Source: Liolophura sinensis (lineage: Eukaryota > Mollusca > Polyplacophora > Chitonida > Chitonidae). Taken from it: a stretch of DNA of 60,000 nucleotides. Position numbers and translations under genes: made by a program. Shown here in pieces: positions 22,901 through 37,900 of the stretch. Location: contig NC_088300.1 in NCBI RefSeq assembly GCF_032854445.1, positions 47,735,682 to 47,795,681 of the forward strand, written 5' to 3'. Each line of letters begins with the position of its first letter. Positions within the stretch are counted from its first letter, which is position 1. The notes under the pieces were generated by a model. The model searched no databases and had not been told where the DNA came from. It saw only the letters and a program-made list of their open reading frames with translations.

Positions 22901-25900
22901 TCACAAAGATAATATTAGTAATAAAATATCTAAAACAGTTATCTGTATTCACCTGTATTCATAGATAAGAATGATACCTGACATTAATTTTGATAGAATG
23001 GAAATGCTACATCACATGAGCAAATTACATGTTGGTAGCTTTCTCTGAATCAACAAGTAAATTGATATTTGTCACTGCAAATAAGAGAGAATACGGCAAA
23101 ACACACCCAGTTAATACATGTAATTAATTGATTGAGAGATCAAAAAGGTATATGTACCTGTTTCTGTAAATAATAGTTTAACTGTGTCTGTGTGTTTTTT
23201 TTTTTTTTTTGTCTTTTTTTGAACAGGATGCTCTGAATGGTACAGTGATGAAAGATCTGCGCTCCAACAAAGAGGGGATAACTCATGCTGTATTAGCTGT
23301 GGAACTGACTAGCAAGGAAAGTGAGTGTACAGCTTAAGCTGTGACAAGCAGCTCTGTAAGCAAAATGGCTGGGCTCTTGAAATGGTTGGTATTATTCAGG
23401 TGTTAGAAGTGGAGTAAATTTGAACAAATTAATAAATTATAATAAATGGAATCTAACACACTGCTGTTATTGCTTAAAAGAGTGTGGACTTACAGATCAC
23501 TGAATTTAAATTTTGCACAAAATTGTTTTTCTAGGCATATATGGTTATCATGGAAATAAAAAGATGCCATTTCTGAAGTTGACCATGGCCTTACCTCGTC
23601 TTATTGCTCCTGCTAAACGCCTCATTGAGGGAGGAATCAGTGTACCTGGTTATGGTCAGTATGCTGCTCAAGCCTATGAAAGCAACATCGACTTTGAAAT
23701 CAGGTACGTGCATAGGCCATTGTCAAATTTGAAGGTTTGCATTTACTGATCTATTGTTTGAGTGACATCAGTTATGTGTAGACCATTGTGCAATTTAACA
23801 CTTTGTATTTTATGCTGAGACTATCAGTAATAAAAAAAATTCTTGGCCATAATCTGGGCCAAACCGAAAAATTAAGGTTGGCCAGTTGCGAATTTTTTTT
23901 TTTAATTCTGGCACATGAAAAATATTAAATTAAACATTTTAAAGAAATTAACATGGAGAGTAAAATAAAACTTTTGTCAAAACCTCAATAAAAACTTAGT
24001 GCCCTTTTTTGGAGGGTTGATCAGATTTCGCTCTACAGACATACTTTTAATGATGGCCTGAACCATGGTTTTGTGAACCATGTGTTGGTGTGTTTGAATT
24101 ATGAAAGTGGAGAAATGCAGGCTTCTCTCTAAAAAATGAATTTTGTCGCTTTAATACTACAAAGTTGATAATACGCATCCTGGTGTGTCCACAGGTTCAT
24201 GGTGGATTGTGATGTAGTGGGTTGTAACTGGATTGAGGTGCCAGCCGGGAAGTACCACTTGAGAGAAGCAAACCACATGGACCCTAACAACCCCAAAAGA
24301 CCCCTGCCTCGCTCCCGCTGTCAGATCGAGCTGGATGTTTCATGGGAAGAGTTCATCTCCCATTCCCCAGAGGGTGACTGGAGCAAGGTCGCCCCGTTCA
24401 GAATTCTTAGCTTTGATATTGAGTGTGCCGGAAGGAAAGGTAAGTTCACCTGCAGTTTTGTGCAATATTTCAGTACTTCTATATTTATGTGATTGTTCAG
24501 TTTAAATACAATCAATACATGTACTTCTCAACCTGACTAGGTGCAGGTTATTTTAAATGAAATGAAGTGTGACGCCTAATGTTGACCAATAGCAAATAAC
24601 TACACACTAACCTACATGTATAACTTCATGATCATGTGACGAATTCCTCAAAAGGTACCTGTATGTATGATTTTAAATAATATTTGAAATGTGATTTTAA
24701 CTCACATTTTTAGAATTGTGAGTCTAGATTGTTAACACCTTGCAAGTGCCATATGTGTGATGAATTAAGTATGTCATGTTTTTCAAATGCCAGTTTTATT
24801 TAACCAGAGGTTCTAAATTTTGACTTAGCCCTCAGCACATTCACATGTGGACATATTAAAGCAATATTTGTATATAGGGACTCTGACTGATGCTTAACAA
24901 CAGTGTGAATATTACCAGAAACATCACACATCTAGAGCAGTTTTCATTTTCAAGGCGTTGTTATTGATGGTCGCTATGTGACTGTAGGTGTGTTCCCGGA
25001 GGCAGATAAGGATCCTGTCATCCAGATAGCCAACATGGTGATCAGACAAGGGGAGCAGGACCCGTTCATCAGGAACGTCTTCACGCTCAACACCTGTGCT
25101 CCTGTTGTCGGCTCACAGGTCATGTGTCATAAATCAGAGGCCAATATGTTACAGGTAAGGCACAGGTGCTGTGTGGTTTGTTGTTTGTTCATGTTGCTGT
25201 TTCTCATTACCAGTTTTAAGATTTTCGGTTTAAATTAGTTTCAGCTGATTAGTAGTCGCACGCTTCTTGTTTAGAAATAGCAGTCAAGGTTTATGTGGCA
25301 GTAAAATTCAAGTCCACAAACCGATGTTTGATGAAAGTAGTGAGACTTGGGTGTAGCACATCGTGCTATGTGTATAACAGTCTATTTGTGGTATACGTGC
25401 ATGCACCCTAAATGACCTTAAATTTCGTCCTTGACTAACTTGTCCATATTTTATGATTCAGAGAGTTCTGTTGATTTTAGAAAGGTGTGTTGAGGTTTGG
25501 TTGAAACATAGGATGATGTTCTCCTGGAAAACTAAGTTTCAGCACCAAAAATAGTATTTTATGATATTTATTCGCCTCTAATAATGCACTTGTGTGGACA
25601 AAATTTTGAGGTAATTTGGTGTGAGTACTTGGCATAATGTGATTAATTTCAATCTTGATATTCATAAACCTGACCAATAAACCTGACCACTTAAACATTC
25701 TTGAAAACAACACAAATAAATCGCATTAATCTTTAAGCATGCAAAAAATGGGATAAAGTATACATATTTTAATGTCAGAATGTATTCATTTGCAAGTTTT
25801 CTTTTCTCCAACAGGCCTGGTCGCAGTTTGTGAGGGATTCTGATGCAGATATCATCACAGGATATAATATTCAGAATTTTGACTTGCCTTACCTGATCAA

Positions 25901-28900
25901 CAGAGCCAATCACCTCAAAGTGAAGGACTTTTGTTACCTGGGCAGAATCAAAGACTCTCGATCAGTTATCAAAGAGTCTATGTTCCAGAGTAAGCAGATG
26001 GGCAAGAGAGAGAACAAGGTGATCAACACAGAAGGACGTATACAATTTGATCTGCTTCAGGTAAGGGGAGAGAATCAGTGCATTGAACTGGAGTTATCTA
26101 CCCTGGATATGTGCAGATTTAATTTTGCGAGAATAACTTTGTGGTAAAAACTAGAAAATCAGAAAAAAATTTAGTACCAAGTGCCCTGTTAATGATAGAT
26201 GGTGTCAAAATATTATTGAGAAACTGGAATGATTATAAAGTGAGTAGATATAGAGAATGACTGAGGTTTTGGTCATAATTCTAAAGTAGGTATACAGAAT
26301 GACTGAGGTTTAGGTCATGATTTTAAAGTTGGTATACAGAATGATTGAGGTTTTGTTCAGGATTATAAAGTTGGTATACGGAAAGACTGAGGTTTAGGTC
26401 AAGATTCTAAAGTTGGTATACAGAATGACTGAGGTTTTGGTCAGGATTCTAAAGTAGGTATACAGAATGACTTAGGTTTAGGTCAGGATTCTAAAGTAGG
26501 TATACAGAATGACTGAGGTTTAGGTCAGGATTCTAAAGTAGGTATACAGAATGACTGAGGTTTTGGTCAGGATTCTAAAGTAGGTATACAGAATGACTGA
26601 GGTTTCGGTCATGATTCTAAAGTTGGTATACAGAATGACTGAGGTTTTGGTCATGATTCTAAAGTAGGTATACAGAATGACTGAGGTTTTGGTCATGACT
26701 CTGAAGTAGGTATACAGAATGATAGAGGTTTTGATCATGATTCTTAAGTAGGTATACAGAATGACAGGTTTTGGTCATGATTCTGAAGTAGGTATACGGA
26801 AAGACTGAGGTTTAGGTCAAGATTCTAAAGTTGGTATACAGAATGACTGAGGTTTAGGTCAGGATTCTAAAGTAGGTATACAGAATGACTGAGGTTTAGG
26901 TCATGATTCTGAAGTAGGTATACGGAAAGACTGAGGTTTAGGTCAAGATTCTAAAGTTGGTATACAGAATGACTGAGGTTTTGGTCAGGATTCTAAAGTA
27001 GGTATACAGAATGACTGAGGTTTAGGTCAGGATTCTAAAGTAGGTATACAGAATGACTGAGGTTTAGGTCAGGATTATAAAGTTGGTATACGGAAAGACT
27101 GAGGTTTTGGTCAGGATTCTAAAGTAGATAAACGGAATGACTGAGCTTTTGGTCAGGATTCTAAAGTAGATATACAGAATGACTGAGGTTTAGGTCAGGA
27201 TTCTAAAGTAGGTATACAGAATGACTGAGGTTTAGGTCAGGATTCTGAAGTAGGTATATGGAAAGACTGAGGTTTAGGTCAAGATTCTAAAGTTGGTATA
27301 CAGAATGACTGAGGTTTAGGTCAGGATTCTAAAGTAGATATACAGAATGACTGAGGTTTAGGTCAGGATTCTAAAGTAGGTATACAGAATGACTGAGGTT
27401 TTGGTCAGGATTATAAAGTAGATATACAGAATGACTGAGGTTTTGGTCAGGATTCTAAAGTAGGTATACAGAATGACTGAGGTTTAGGTCAGGATTCTAA
27501 AGTAGGTATACAGAATGACTGAGGTTTAGGTCAGGATTCTAAAGTTGGTATACGGCATGACTGAGGTTTTGGTCATGATTCTAAAGTTGGTATACAGAAT
27601 GACTGAGGTTTTGGTCATGATTCTAAAGTAGGTATACAGAATGACTGAGGTTTTGGTCATGACTCTGAAGTAGGTATACAGAATGATAGAGGTTTTGATC
27701 ATGATTCTTAAGTAGGTATACAGAATGACAGGTTTTGGTCATGATTCTGAAGTAGGTATACGGAAAGACTGAGGTTTAGGTCAAGATTCTAAAGTTGGTA
27801 TACAGAATGACTGAGGTTTAGGTCAGGATTCTAAAGTAGGTATACAGAATGACTGAGGTTTTGGTCATGATTCTAAAGTTGGTATACAGAATGACTGAGG
27901 TTTAGGTCAGGATTCTAAAGTTGGTATACAGAATGACTGAGGTTTTGGTCAGGATTCTAAAGTTGGTATACGGCATGACTGAGGTTTTGGTCAGGATTCT
28001 AAAGTAGGTATACAGAATGACTGAGGTTTTGGTGATATATATTTATTTGGTTCATTAACATACTCAGTAATTTTTTGCTCACATGATGGTAGTCAGTTTT
28101 ATGGGTGGAGGAAATCGGGGTAATCGTCCTATATAAGGGAAGTTACTGACAGACATATCCATTGTGTGATTTTCGTAGTGTTGACATCTAATAGTGTGAT
28201 AGTCCTCTTCATTGCATATCGTCGTCATATGACTGAAAAATTGTTGAGTACGACGTTAAACCCCAAGCACTCACTCACTCTTCATTGCATATAATATTTC
28301 AGATTCTTTTTCGAGATTACAAATTGAGGTCTTACACTTTGAATGCTGTGTCGTTCCATTTTCTGCAAGAGCAAAAAGAAGATGTTCAGCACTCAATCAT
28401 CACGGATCTTCAAGTAAGTCTGTCTTTTGACTTGGTAGTGCTCATATCTTGAAATGTAGTCTGCCAGTAGAGTTAAACAAGCACCGGTTTGACCGGCCTA
28501 TGACGGTCAGTTACCAGTGACTGCACCTACATTTGTAAGCAATCATTTCAAAATACAGCTTCTGCTATATGCTGGAAATTTAGATGCAAATAAATCATGG
28601 AACAGTTTGATAATGTTTTCCTTTATTTAACTGAAGGACCAGGTAATATCATGGAGAACCAGTAGACTTGAATGGACGCTGGTCAATATTTTTTAATTGT
28701 CTGGTAAATTTTGTTATTGCTTGCATTCAGTTTTCAAGTTCAGAGGCTGAAATGCTACTGATATGCCTATAGTTAATGGTTTTTTATTTCTCTCCTCAGA
28801 ATGGTAATGACCAGACCAGGAGGAGGCTTGCTGTGTATTGTCTGAAAGATGCCATCTTACCGCTGCGCCTGCTGGAGAAACTCATGTGTGTGATCAACTA

Positions 28901-31900
28901 CATGGAGATGGCTCGTGTGACGGGGGTCCCCCTCAGTTACCTCCTCTCACGCGGACAACAGATCAAAGTCATCTCACAGCTGCTCAGAAAGGTAGTCATC
29001 ACGCCACAAATCAACTTTTTATGCCCTTTTCTCTCATAGAAAACCTCCTAAACAATGAATTTTGATGCCAGATCCGTTTTGAAACTTTGAACTTCCATAG
29101 GGAACAAGGGCCGATTGCACAAAGCCATTCCTGACTTCACTCAGAATTTAAAACCTGAAAATTTGGACACATTTGTCTTCAGATAATATTGATGATGTGG
29201 ACAAAGTTTTAATTCCTATACCCCAAAAATAAGCTTCAAGATTGCATTTCAAATTTAGACTTAAGTCAAAAATGGTGTTGAGGAATCAGCCCCTGAAATC
29301 TTAAATTTGAAGGCTTTATTTTGGTTCCAGTTTGGGCTTCCATGTGATGGTAGATGTGATGTAGAATCAAAAGGTCACATTAGGACCAATTATCATGTTT
29401 GATGTGGTGAACAGAATGATATAGATCTAAGAATATTCTTGATGTACATCAGTTGCACACCCTTTCATACACATAAAACAACTCGGTGGTGCTCTACATA
29501 GTGGTAAAGTAAGTTTGTAGGTTTTTAATTTTGTGAAAATCTTATACCGAGGCATGCTGCTGTTGTTGAAGGTTGAACTTGTTTTAGCGAGTGCCTTGTT
29601 TTAGGCATAGGCGTAAAGTGTCAAGCACTTCATTTCCTTTCACCAAGCTTGGCTATTTTTCACTTTTCTTGAAGATGAATTTTATTCCTATTCTGTGTAC
29701 CCAAAACTTAACCATTTTGGTACCAAAAAACTGTTGTCAAGATGTAGTAAGCTGGCCTGGCTTTTTTTCACGGCAACAGACAGTAGAAGTAGTCCAGTAT
29801 GCAGTTGTACTTTTTCATTGGGTGAGCCTCTCAATGAAAGTTCAGATGAACAATCAAAATTTCGGACTATTTATATAATGTGTGGTATATTGAAAATATC
29901 ACTGCTGTTATATAGCTGCCACGGGCAAATTATGGGGTAAATCTACTACGTCTATTCAGGTTTTTTTATGTGATGGTTGCTCACTAAATTTTTTAAAAAA
30001 GGGCTGATTAGAGCAAAGCTCATGAACAATTATTTAACGGGCTAATCTTGTAAGTTTCATTATTTCTGTCATCTCAGTGTTGTTTGAAAACCATTGGAAA
30101 ATGTGGAAGGCATAGACATGAAACTAATAGTAGGATGTGTACGTAATATGTGACAGGCTAAAGAGCAGGATTTGATCCTGCCTACTCACAGGATAGAGGC
30201 TGGGGATGAGTATGAAGGGGCCACTGTGATTGAGCCAATCAAAGGGTGAGTAATCTGGAACTTGATTGTCTTTCAAAGGTGAAAATTAAACATGTTTTCC
30301 AGTCATTTATTTAATACATTTAACTTCTACTATTACATCTGTGTGCATTAGGATAGATTTAACACAACATCTGCATAACAGTGTAAATTTATTTATTAAT
30401 TTCCCACTTTTTGTCCATTTTTTCTGTTCCTAAACTTCTGTTTTGGGATAAAAGATTATCTGGTATGTCATAAACAGTGCAGTTTAAAGACAAAACTGAA
30501 GCATATTTGTTCATTGGTCAATTTGATACATATAATTTCTACTTTACAATGTTGTCATGTTTGAGATGGTTTCACAGCATGAATAGTATAGATCGTGGCT
30601 AAAATTTTTGAATATAAAGTAATGTGCATAAGCATAGTTTGAACTTACGTGTAACAACATTTGTGTAACGATATACATCTATTCTGCTATATTCATTTTC
30701 ACACTTTTTATCCATTTTTTGCCATTCTTAAACATTATCTGCTATATGGTAAATGACCTAAATTTTGTTTAAAAAAGCGCAGTTTCGGAGGCAAATATTA
30801 TAACATATTACTTGCAGTCCTGAAATTTACATTTTTCCTGCAGGAAATCATCCTGCATTCCAAACAATCCTCAAAACCCTTTGTTAAGATCAAGATAACC
30901 CTCAGAATAAGAAAAAATGTAGAACGCAGTCATGGGTGATATTTTAAGTTATTTACTGTATGTTGTAAAAGAACATTTGAATAAATCAGTGCTGTGTGAA
31001 TGATGTTATGTACATTGATCATGTTTCTGTGTGACACAGGTACTATGACATCCCCATAGCCACGCTGGACTTCTCCTCTCTGTACCCTTCTATCATGATG
31101 GCCCATAACCTGTGTTACACCAGTCTGCTGAATCCTGGGGTTATCAGTAGAGAGGGGTGAGGGTGGAGGCTTTCTTGTTCACTTGGCAATATGTATTGTA
31201 ATTCTTCAACCTTTTCAAGTTTACAAGATGTTTTTCGAAGCACATTCTGAGGGCATAAATATTTTGTTTAGAAATTAAAATTAACGATTTTGTGAAGCCC
31301 TGAAATTGGTTAACCCAACCAGTGTAATTTTGTCTCCGAACTAAAGTTGCAGAAGTGACAGTGAATGTTGCTCTTCCCTATGCAGTGCAAAAAGGTTGAG
31401 AACTTAGGGTACATTTCTGGAGTTTTGAATGTAGGTGTTAGAAACTGTTGCTAACATTTCATTTGACATCATGTGCCTTTTAGCAAGCTTAATGTTTAAG
31501 TGTATATGCATTGTTATCTAAGGTAATGACTGATAATGAAAAGATTAAATCATTATCACGGTGAGTACAAATGTGCTGTCATTAATGCTGGAAGTGTAAC
31601 AGATTGTTAATGTTACAGTGGTACTTCAGTCCCAAGTGAAGAAAAGCTAGGCAGCAATATTAAAATGATAGAAAGAAAAATTTACAATGAATAACAGCAT
31701 TAAACTTTTCCCCATGTGACGTTGAGTAAGGCAGTTATGCTGGAATGACATCATGCGCCTTTGAAAGTACGATGTCTATATGTCAATGATGAGCGACAGC
31801 CAAGTGTTCTTTCATGACGTGACACCAGGCAAAATTTAAAACGACACCTTTTAAGAGGACACTGGTTTTAATATGGTGCAAATTTTTTTCCAATTTAGGA

Positions 31901-34900
31901 AAGCAATTCAAACTTTGTCCATCTTTGTTACTTAACCCTGCTTTTAAGATTTACAGGCCTTTACACTGGAATAGCTCTTTAAGGCACAAACGACCATAAG
32001 TGAGAAGGTCTGCCAGCAACCTGCGGATTGTTGTGGGTTTCCCCCGGGCTGTGCCCGGTTTCCACCCACCATAATGTTGGCCGCCGTCGTATAAGTGAAA
32101 TATTCTTGAGTACGGCGTAAAACACCAATCAAATAAATAAATAAATAAATTAAGGCACAAATATTGGGTATTGATAATGTTGGACTTTCTTTTGTGGTTA
32201 CTTGTAACTTGTAGAAAGGATTACACATACATGTTATCATTTTGCAGACAAAGTTTTGCTGTATTTTTGTCAGGTTGAGTGCAGAGCAGTTCATCAAGAC
32301 CCCATCGGGGAATTACTTCTGTAAGAGCACCGTCAGGAAGGGTCTTCTGCCAGAAATCCTGGAACATTTGCTCTCAGCAAGGAAAAAGTAAGGTTGTTGT
32401 GTTATTACAGGGTTGCCCATCACTTCTGTAGACCTTTTCTTGAGATTGACCAATTATGCATCTGGTCACATTATAGCCTAAATGTCTGTAGTAATTAAAA
32501 TGTTGAGCCCTGGCTGGCTTAGACATTTACAGTTCAAGATCAACTGCCCCGGATTTAATTAGGAAAAAATGCTCTTTAATCTAATTACGTTGTAAAAAGT
32601 TGTCTCCAGTTTGGCCATCTTATGGGGGAAAACTTACCATACACCTGTGGCTGAGTTAATTTCCTTTTGGTGCAATGACTCATTCTATAACTAATGCTGC
32701 TAAAATACTGTCATTGTCTTCTACCTGTATGACCAGCCCCTCTAGCACATTTGGTAGAGCATCCACTTGGGGACCGGTAGATCCAGGGTCAATCCTAGGT
32801 TGAGCCACACCTAAGACTTTAAAAGAGGAAGTTGGAGCTTCCTCACGTGGTGTTCAGCATTAAGGGGATAGTGCAACGACTGGATGACCCGTATCAGTAT
32901 AATGGCTCTGGCGGGGCGGCTTACTTGCTTTCAGTAAGACAGTGAAGCAGCACTAGATAAAAGAGCAGTGGAAATCCGTCCTGCAACAGGGAGCCCTATT
33001 ACATACAGTCATGGAAAAAATTATTAGACCACCCTTGCTTTCTCCCATTTCTTGTTCATTTTAAAACCTTGCACAACTGAAGGAACATTTGTTTGGGCAA
33101 AGAAAGTGATGAAAACAGAAATAGTTCATAAGGGTTTTATTTAAGAGGTGATATCTATCAGTTCTCTATGACTTTCTTGACAATGACCAAAATCACTTAA
33201 GTTCATACATCTGTAGATGTGGCAACTGTATTCTCAAAAACATTTTGGCATTTCATTTTTTCTCCTGTCTCCTAGTCACGTAGTCACATGACTCTCAGTC
33301 TCACACGGGAGTTAGTACTTGATTGCATGCCCATTGTTTTTGATGACTGCAGCCATGCGCCTTGGCATGCTCTCCACCAGTTTGTTACATTGCCCTGCGG
33401 TCACAGCAGCCCATTCCTGTTGCAAAAATTCGAACAAATTTGCTTTGTTTTTGGGCTTGTGGTTCTCCATTTTGAACTTGATAATATTCCACAGGTTTTC
33501 AATTGGATTCAGATCAGGTGACTGAGCAGGCCAATTCATGGTTCGAATGTTCCGGTTCTCTATCCAGGTTTTAACTGACCTTGCCGTGTGGCAAGGGGCA
33601 TTGGCTTGTTGGAAAATCCAGTCATTCGAGCCAGGAAAGAGTTTAGCAGCTGATGGAAGAAGACTGTTTTCAAGAGTAGCTCTGTATGTGACTTGGTTCA
33701 TTCTCCTTTCACACAACTGCATCTGTCCTGTTCCACCCATACTGAAACAACCCCAGATCATCACTGATCCACCCCCATGCTTTACAGTAGGAGCAAGGCA
33801 GTCTGGTTTGTAGGCTTCCCCAGGCTTCCTCCTAACCATTAAGTTGGCTGGAGTAGGCATCAACTCAAAATTGGATTCATCACTGAAGAGAACTTTAGCC
33901 CAATCATCAACAGTCCAATTCTTGTGATCCCTCGCAAAACGCAAGCGGGCCTTCCGCTGCCTCTCGTTGATGAAGGGCTTCTTCCGTGCCCTGTGCGACT
34001 TTAGACCAGCTTCAAGAAGTCGGTTTCGAACTGTTCTTGCTGAACAAGTCACATTTGTTGACAATGCCCACTCATTTCTAAGGTCTCTGGAGGTCTGACG
34101 ACGATTCTTGATACAGGACCGGATGAGTGCTCGGTCATCTCGTGGGGTAGAAAGACGTTTCCTGCCTCGACCAGCTAGCAGTTTTGTAGTACCATGTTCG
34201 GCTTGCTTTTTCTTGGTGTAATGAACTGCTGTCTTAGAGATCTTCAGTTTTTTGGCCACTTGTCGCTTGCTCAATCCAGTATCCAGCTATGCCAAGATGG
34301 CTGCCTTTCTGGCTCCACATAATTCTTTCGTTTTAGGCATTATGAGAGCTGACAACTACCGAGTTGTGCTGCGTCTTAATATATAAACAAGAGACCCCTA
34401 TTTATGTAAGCCTACATGTAAACAGGAAACCACTCTTTATGTAAGTCTGCATGTAAATGGAAAGCATGAAATTGCCTGGCATACACCCTAGGAATACAAC
34501 TGACCTTAAAGCATATCAAATACGACAAAGTATTATGGAATCAGCTGGATTTTTGTCGTATTCATTGTAATCTTCGGTTAATACACCTTTAGGGTTGCCA
34601 GGCATTAAAATGAACAAGAAACCAAAGAAAATATGAGTGGTCTAATAATTTTTTCCATGACTGTATATTCTAAGGCTTCCTTCATCGTCATATGACTGAA
34701 AATTGTTGAGTCTGAGGTTAAACCCCACGCACTCATTGACTCACTCACTCTTCTACATTTATGTGACATAATCTGACATTTTTGGCATTATACTGTGTAC
34801 TTACTATTTAGTATGACATGTTTGTGTGTGCAGAGCAAAGGCTGATCTGAAGAAAGAGACTGACCCTTTCAAGAAGAAGGTGTTAGATGGTCGGCAGCTG

Positions 34901-37900
34901 GCCCTGAAGATCAGCGCTAATTCTGTTTATGGGTTCACGGGGGCCCAGGTGGGCAAACTGCCCTGTCTGGAAATTTCACAGGTACTGTATACAGAGGGAG
35001 ATTTAATTGCAGTTTATTTTAAATTAAGGTAGCAGCAATTGTTAACCTTGTGATAAGTGTCCCACATCATTGTTAAAATTGCAGATTTTATTCGCAGGGA
35101 TACACCACAGTTAATCAAACGGGTAAAAGAGTCAATGCAGCTGTAGTTTAACATCCCAAGGAGAGGCTCCATAATGAGTGATCTGTTTGTGGGATTGGCT
35201 GGAGTTGTCACCCTTGTTCCCTTTTGTAGTTATTTATTTAATCCACATTAGACCCAGTAATAAGGACCAGTCTCCTATGAAATTAGATGAATGATCGTTT
35301 TTAAAAGGGTGTTCTATCCTGAAAATATGCTCTGAAAAATTACACTTATCATAAAGATGATGAAATCTTTTCACATCACGATCGGATATGTACTTTTGCA
35401 TCTGTACATGCTAAAACCCTTAGAAGGATTCCCGATTACCCTAATTCTTCAAACTTTTCAACCGCCTCTGCAACCAATATTTGGAAGTATTTTGGGAGGG
35501 CCAATGGGTGAAGAGAAAGTATTTTGGGAGAGCCAATGGGTGAAGAGAAATAACTTGCACAGTTTTATGAAGCTTGCATCTCTAATGGCACAAACAAATC
35601 ATTTTTAGCATGATTTTCTTAATAATTGTGTGCATGAATTCCACTGAAAAAAGTGCTTTAGTGATTGAAAACATTTGAAGATTTACACTATCTTGAACTG
35701 TATTTTTCAGTAGTATTGGATGATTTGCTTTGAATTAGGAGTTGTTGATTTATTCCAAGTTTTCTGATGTTTCAGAGTGTTACTGCTTTTGGTCGTATGA
35801 TGATTGAGCAGACCAAACAGTACGTAGAGGAAAGATATACCATTGCTAATGGCTACAAGCATGATGCTAAGGTAGGTGTGTCATCCAGAAGTTACTGCCA
35901 CTTTTAATCTGATTACCTTTTAACTTTTGGTCAAGTGGCTTAAGGAGGGTTGCATGGCCGAATGGTTACCATGCCAAAGCCCCTCAGCACTGGTTGCTGT
36001 GAGTTCGAGTCCAGCTAATGCTGGCTTCCTCTGTGGTTGTATGTGGGAAGGTCTGCCAGCAACCTGCAGAGGTCTTGGCATTCCCTGAGACTATTCTTGA
36101 GTATGGCATAAAACACCAGTCAATTGGATAAAATCAAGTTGCTTAAGTGTTCAAGGAAAAGCAAATTCAAATTTGAAATTTGTGAGACATCAGAGAGGAA
36201 CACCATTATTAAAGAATGTAAGCAATCTGTGCTCATAATATTGGCAAGTATATTGCGTAATACTTTGCTCATTCCGCTTGCTGTTAAATATACTGTGGGA
36301 TGATTTTTTGTTAATACTGCGTGGTGACACAGTTATCAGATAGCCAATCAAATAACCAAAATACCTTGTCATGTGATCCAGTATAAAGCTCTTACAACAT
36401 GACTGACACCACACATAAACTGGATGAGAACTGTGAAGGAGATTAAAAAAAACCTTTCAACATTAGGAAACTAAAAGTTTATCTGGCAAATATGGTGGCA
36501 TTGAAGAAAATGGGCTGATGTGTGCTGACTGGCATTGGAAAATCACTGTAAGTTAAGAGTGCTCACGTTGTACATCGACTCTAAATCAAGACAACAACAA
36601 CAGCTGGTCAGCCGGTGTTTGGAAATGGTTAGAGGCTGTTATGATGTTGGCTTCCCCGCTGATCAGTCTTACCAACATGCAAGAGGATCAACTTAATTAA
36701 TAAGAACAATCTCCAGTGGTAACTGTGAAGGTGAACTTATTCAGGGGTGTCATACGGGTGTCCTAAGTTAAAATTCTTCCAAACAATCATTGAGCAGCTT
36801 CGTTTCATTGGTTGACACAGCTTGTAAATATTCATGTCATTTGTAAATATTCAGGACACTTGTCAATATTCATAATTACTCAAGTATACCTATAACGGAG
36901 AATGGGCCTATGTGTATCAGCGGGTTGATACATATGTATATACCGAACTTGTTTTACCAACAAGATCTGCAAGGCTGTTATACTATATTTGACATGTTTT
37001 TGGAATGAGATTTTCTTGGAATTAATCATATCTGTTTTTCAGGTAATATATGGTGACACAGATTCTGTGATGTGTAAGTTTGGGCTTGAGACAGTAGCTG
37101 AAGCTATGGAGCTGGGCACGGAGGCCGCAGAGTTCATCTCCAGTAAATTCGTCAGTCCCATTAAGCTGGAGTTTGAGAAGGTGATGATATATCTGTTCTC
37201 CATACTGTGCCTTGGTCTTTGTTCATTTTCACTATGAATATTGTACAATATTAGGTTGCAGAAATTGTCAACAAATTTCTGAAATACTGTTTAGGTGGCT
37301 TAAAGCCATAATCATTTATTCACTATAGTTATATATCTGTATATTTCTTTGATTAAAACCAATGTGGAGTAGAGAGGAAGAATTGCTCAGTTTGAAGGAG
37401 GATTCTTGTGTGACGGTATGTGAAAAACAGTCCGGAAAATATATGACCAATATATTTGATTTATTTGATTAGTCTTTTACGCTGTACTCAAGAATATTTC
37501 ACTTTTCCAACGTCAGCCAGCATTATGGTGGGAGGAAACCGGGCAGAGCTTGGGGGAAACCCATGAGCATCTGCAGATTGTTGGCGAACCATGACCACCA
37601 TAAGTCATTCTTGTGAACATTTGAGTTCTTTGCATTTTACTTTGTCATTTGATTTTATTTATTTATTTATTTGATTGGTGTTTTTCACCGTACTCAAGGA
37701 TATTTCACTTATACGACGGCGGCCAGCATTATGGTGGGTGGAAACCGGGCACAGCCTGGGGGAAACCCACGACCAACCACAGGTTGCTGACAGACCTTCC
37801 CACTTACGGCCGGAGAGGAAACCAGCATGAGCTGGACTTGAACTCACAGCGACCGCATTGGTGAGAGGCTCCTGGGTCATTACGCTGCGCTAGCGCGCTA

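Noticed and set aside
26520-26738. Repetitive 14-residue protein on the minus strand in intron 9
   Set aside because: It is a by-product of the 42-bp minisatellite period, which is a multiple of three; it has no start context or conservation.
33288-33813. Plus-strand frames inside the Tc1 element
   Set aside because: They are shadows of the minus-strand transposase.
35945-36020. A true tRNA gene
   Set aside because: The A-box and B-box-like sites belong to a SINE with body, tail and target duplication; no cloverleaf with a proper acceptor stem was found.
37649-37880. Open frames on both strands with fluent-looking protein, also at 10410, 31951, 45840, 56883 and 59477
   Set aside because: All coincide with SINE-A copies and have the same repeated peptide, so they are SINE sequence and not genes.
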